DNA from: a virus
Strand: one strand, 5' to 3'
Length of the DNA stretch: 41,609 nucleotides
Virus record (IMG/VR): IMGVR_UViG_3300017758_001878
Coordinates: 1 to 41,609 of that record
Shown: piece by piece, positions 41,537 to 41,609 of the stretch
Numbering within the stretch: position 1 is the first letter of the stretch
Layout: each line of letters begins with the position of its first letter
Translations under genes and position numbers: made by a program
Notes under the pieces: model-generated
Told to the model about the DNA's origin: nothing
The model's input: the letters and a program-made list of their open reading frames with translations, nothing else
The model's database searches: none

Positions 41537-41574
41537 GAAGGGGATCTCAAACGAGGTCCCCTTCATTGTTTTTA
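41537..41574 (+). terminator. Rho-independent terminator ending the late operon
   Basis: A 12-base-pair stem, GAAGGGGATCTC with GAGGTCCCCTTC (one G-T pair), around an AAAC loop, spans 41537-41564 and is followed by ATTGTTTTTA. This is the strongest terminator of the window and lies 46 bases after the last + strand gene. On the minus strand the same hairpin stands just after the stop at 41572, so it may also end the converging gene, but no U-run follows on that side. Confidence 0.85.
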
Positions 41575-41609
41575 TCCGTCACAGGCAATACAATCTTCAC
41601 TCATAGCTT
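41572..41609 (-). CDS. C-terminal end of a converging gene, possibly ribonucleotide reductase
   Basis: Read on the minus strand from the right edge, the frame gives Ala-MSEDCIACDG and then TAA (complement of 41572-41574). A short acidic tail ending in CxxC is the form of the flexible C-terminus of class I/II ribonucleotide reductase large subunits, where the cysteine pair passes electrons to the active site; marine phages often carry that enzyme. Only about 11 codons are visible, so the identification is tentative. The facing terminator makes the end of a gene here reasonable, and it implies that the genes beyond the edge run leftward. Confidence 0.4.
   Translation of the reverse strand, partial: AMSEDCIACDG

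Noticed and set aside
1-41609. Provirus or satellite element with integrase, attachment sites or tRNA genes
   Set aside because: No integrase, recombinase, tRNA-like fold or flanking direct repeats were seen; the content is that of a phage late region.

Overview
The window is most simply read as the late (virion and lysis) half of a tailed-phage genome from an AT-rich marine-type Bacteroidetes (probably flavobacterial) host. Almost every base from 121 to 41490 is coding on the + strand, with gaps of under 80 bases and many 1-4 base stop/start overlaps. Host evidence is indirect. Starts are preceded by A-rich, G-poor leaders instead of GGAGG-type Shine-Dalgarno sites. The one exported protein has a signal peptide ending in Ser-Ala-Gln, as is common in flavobacteria. 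The portal, capsid and tail proteins resemble, from memory, those of Bacteroidetes podoviruses (crAss-like and Cellulophaga-type) and metagenomic marine phages. No database search was possible.

Layout. 121-2677: a small unknown gene, then a phage-encoded chaperonin (groEL), an overlapping co-chaperonin (groES) and a small DNA-binding-like protein. 2678-6823: small accessory genes of mostly unknown role. They include a beta-rich spike-like protein, histidine-rich proteins, a Cys-Gly-Cys small protein, a small HExxH protein and several proteins sharing a short GAA[KRDN] / KYKG motif. 6827-8743: a holin-like membrane protein, an exported lipocalin-like protein, a coiled-coil protein, a small unknown, and a 201-residue protein that looks like two GroES folds in tandem. 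8688-16313: packaging and head genes in canonical order (terminase small-like, TerL, portal, scaffold, major capsid). A hairpin terminator or attenuator follows the capsid gene.

16390-26862: head-tail connector, tail ring and a very large tail hub/spike (1783 + 521 residues). 26877-39561: a GNAT-like protein followed by three probable internal (ejected) virion proteins that grow from 242 to 588 to 3248 residues. The last is a polyvalent protein with a zinc-metalloprotease motif, a sigma-70-like segment, a HAD phosphatase domain and a membrane-active C-terminal region. 39558-41490: a T7-lysozyme-type amidase and five small genes, two of them hydrophobic or cysteine-rich miniproteins. A strong terminator at 41537-41574 closes the operon. 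It sits against the last codons of a minus-strand gene whose CxxC tail resembles the end of a ribonucleotide reductase, so the replication/metabolic module probably lies beyond the right edge in the opposite direction.

How it fits together: GroEL/GroES, and possibly the tandem GroES-like protein, would help fold capsid or very large tail and ejection proteins. TerL and the portal fill a scaffolded HK97-type head. The short tail ejects the internal proteins. Holin and amidase lyse the cell. The most unusual signals are a sharply bounded GC-rich, recoded block of about 420 bases inside the ATPase half of terL, the tandem GroES-like protein beside a complete GroEL/ES, the multi-enzyme 3248-residue ejection protein, and the short motif shared by otherwise unrelated small proteins. 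I saw no tRNA, CRISPR array, insertion sequence or integrase.
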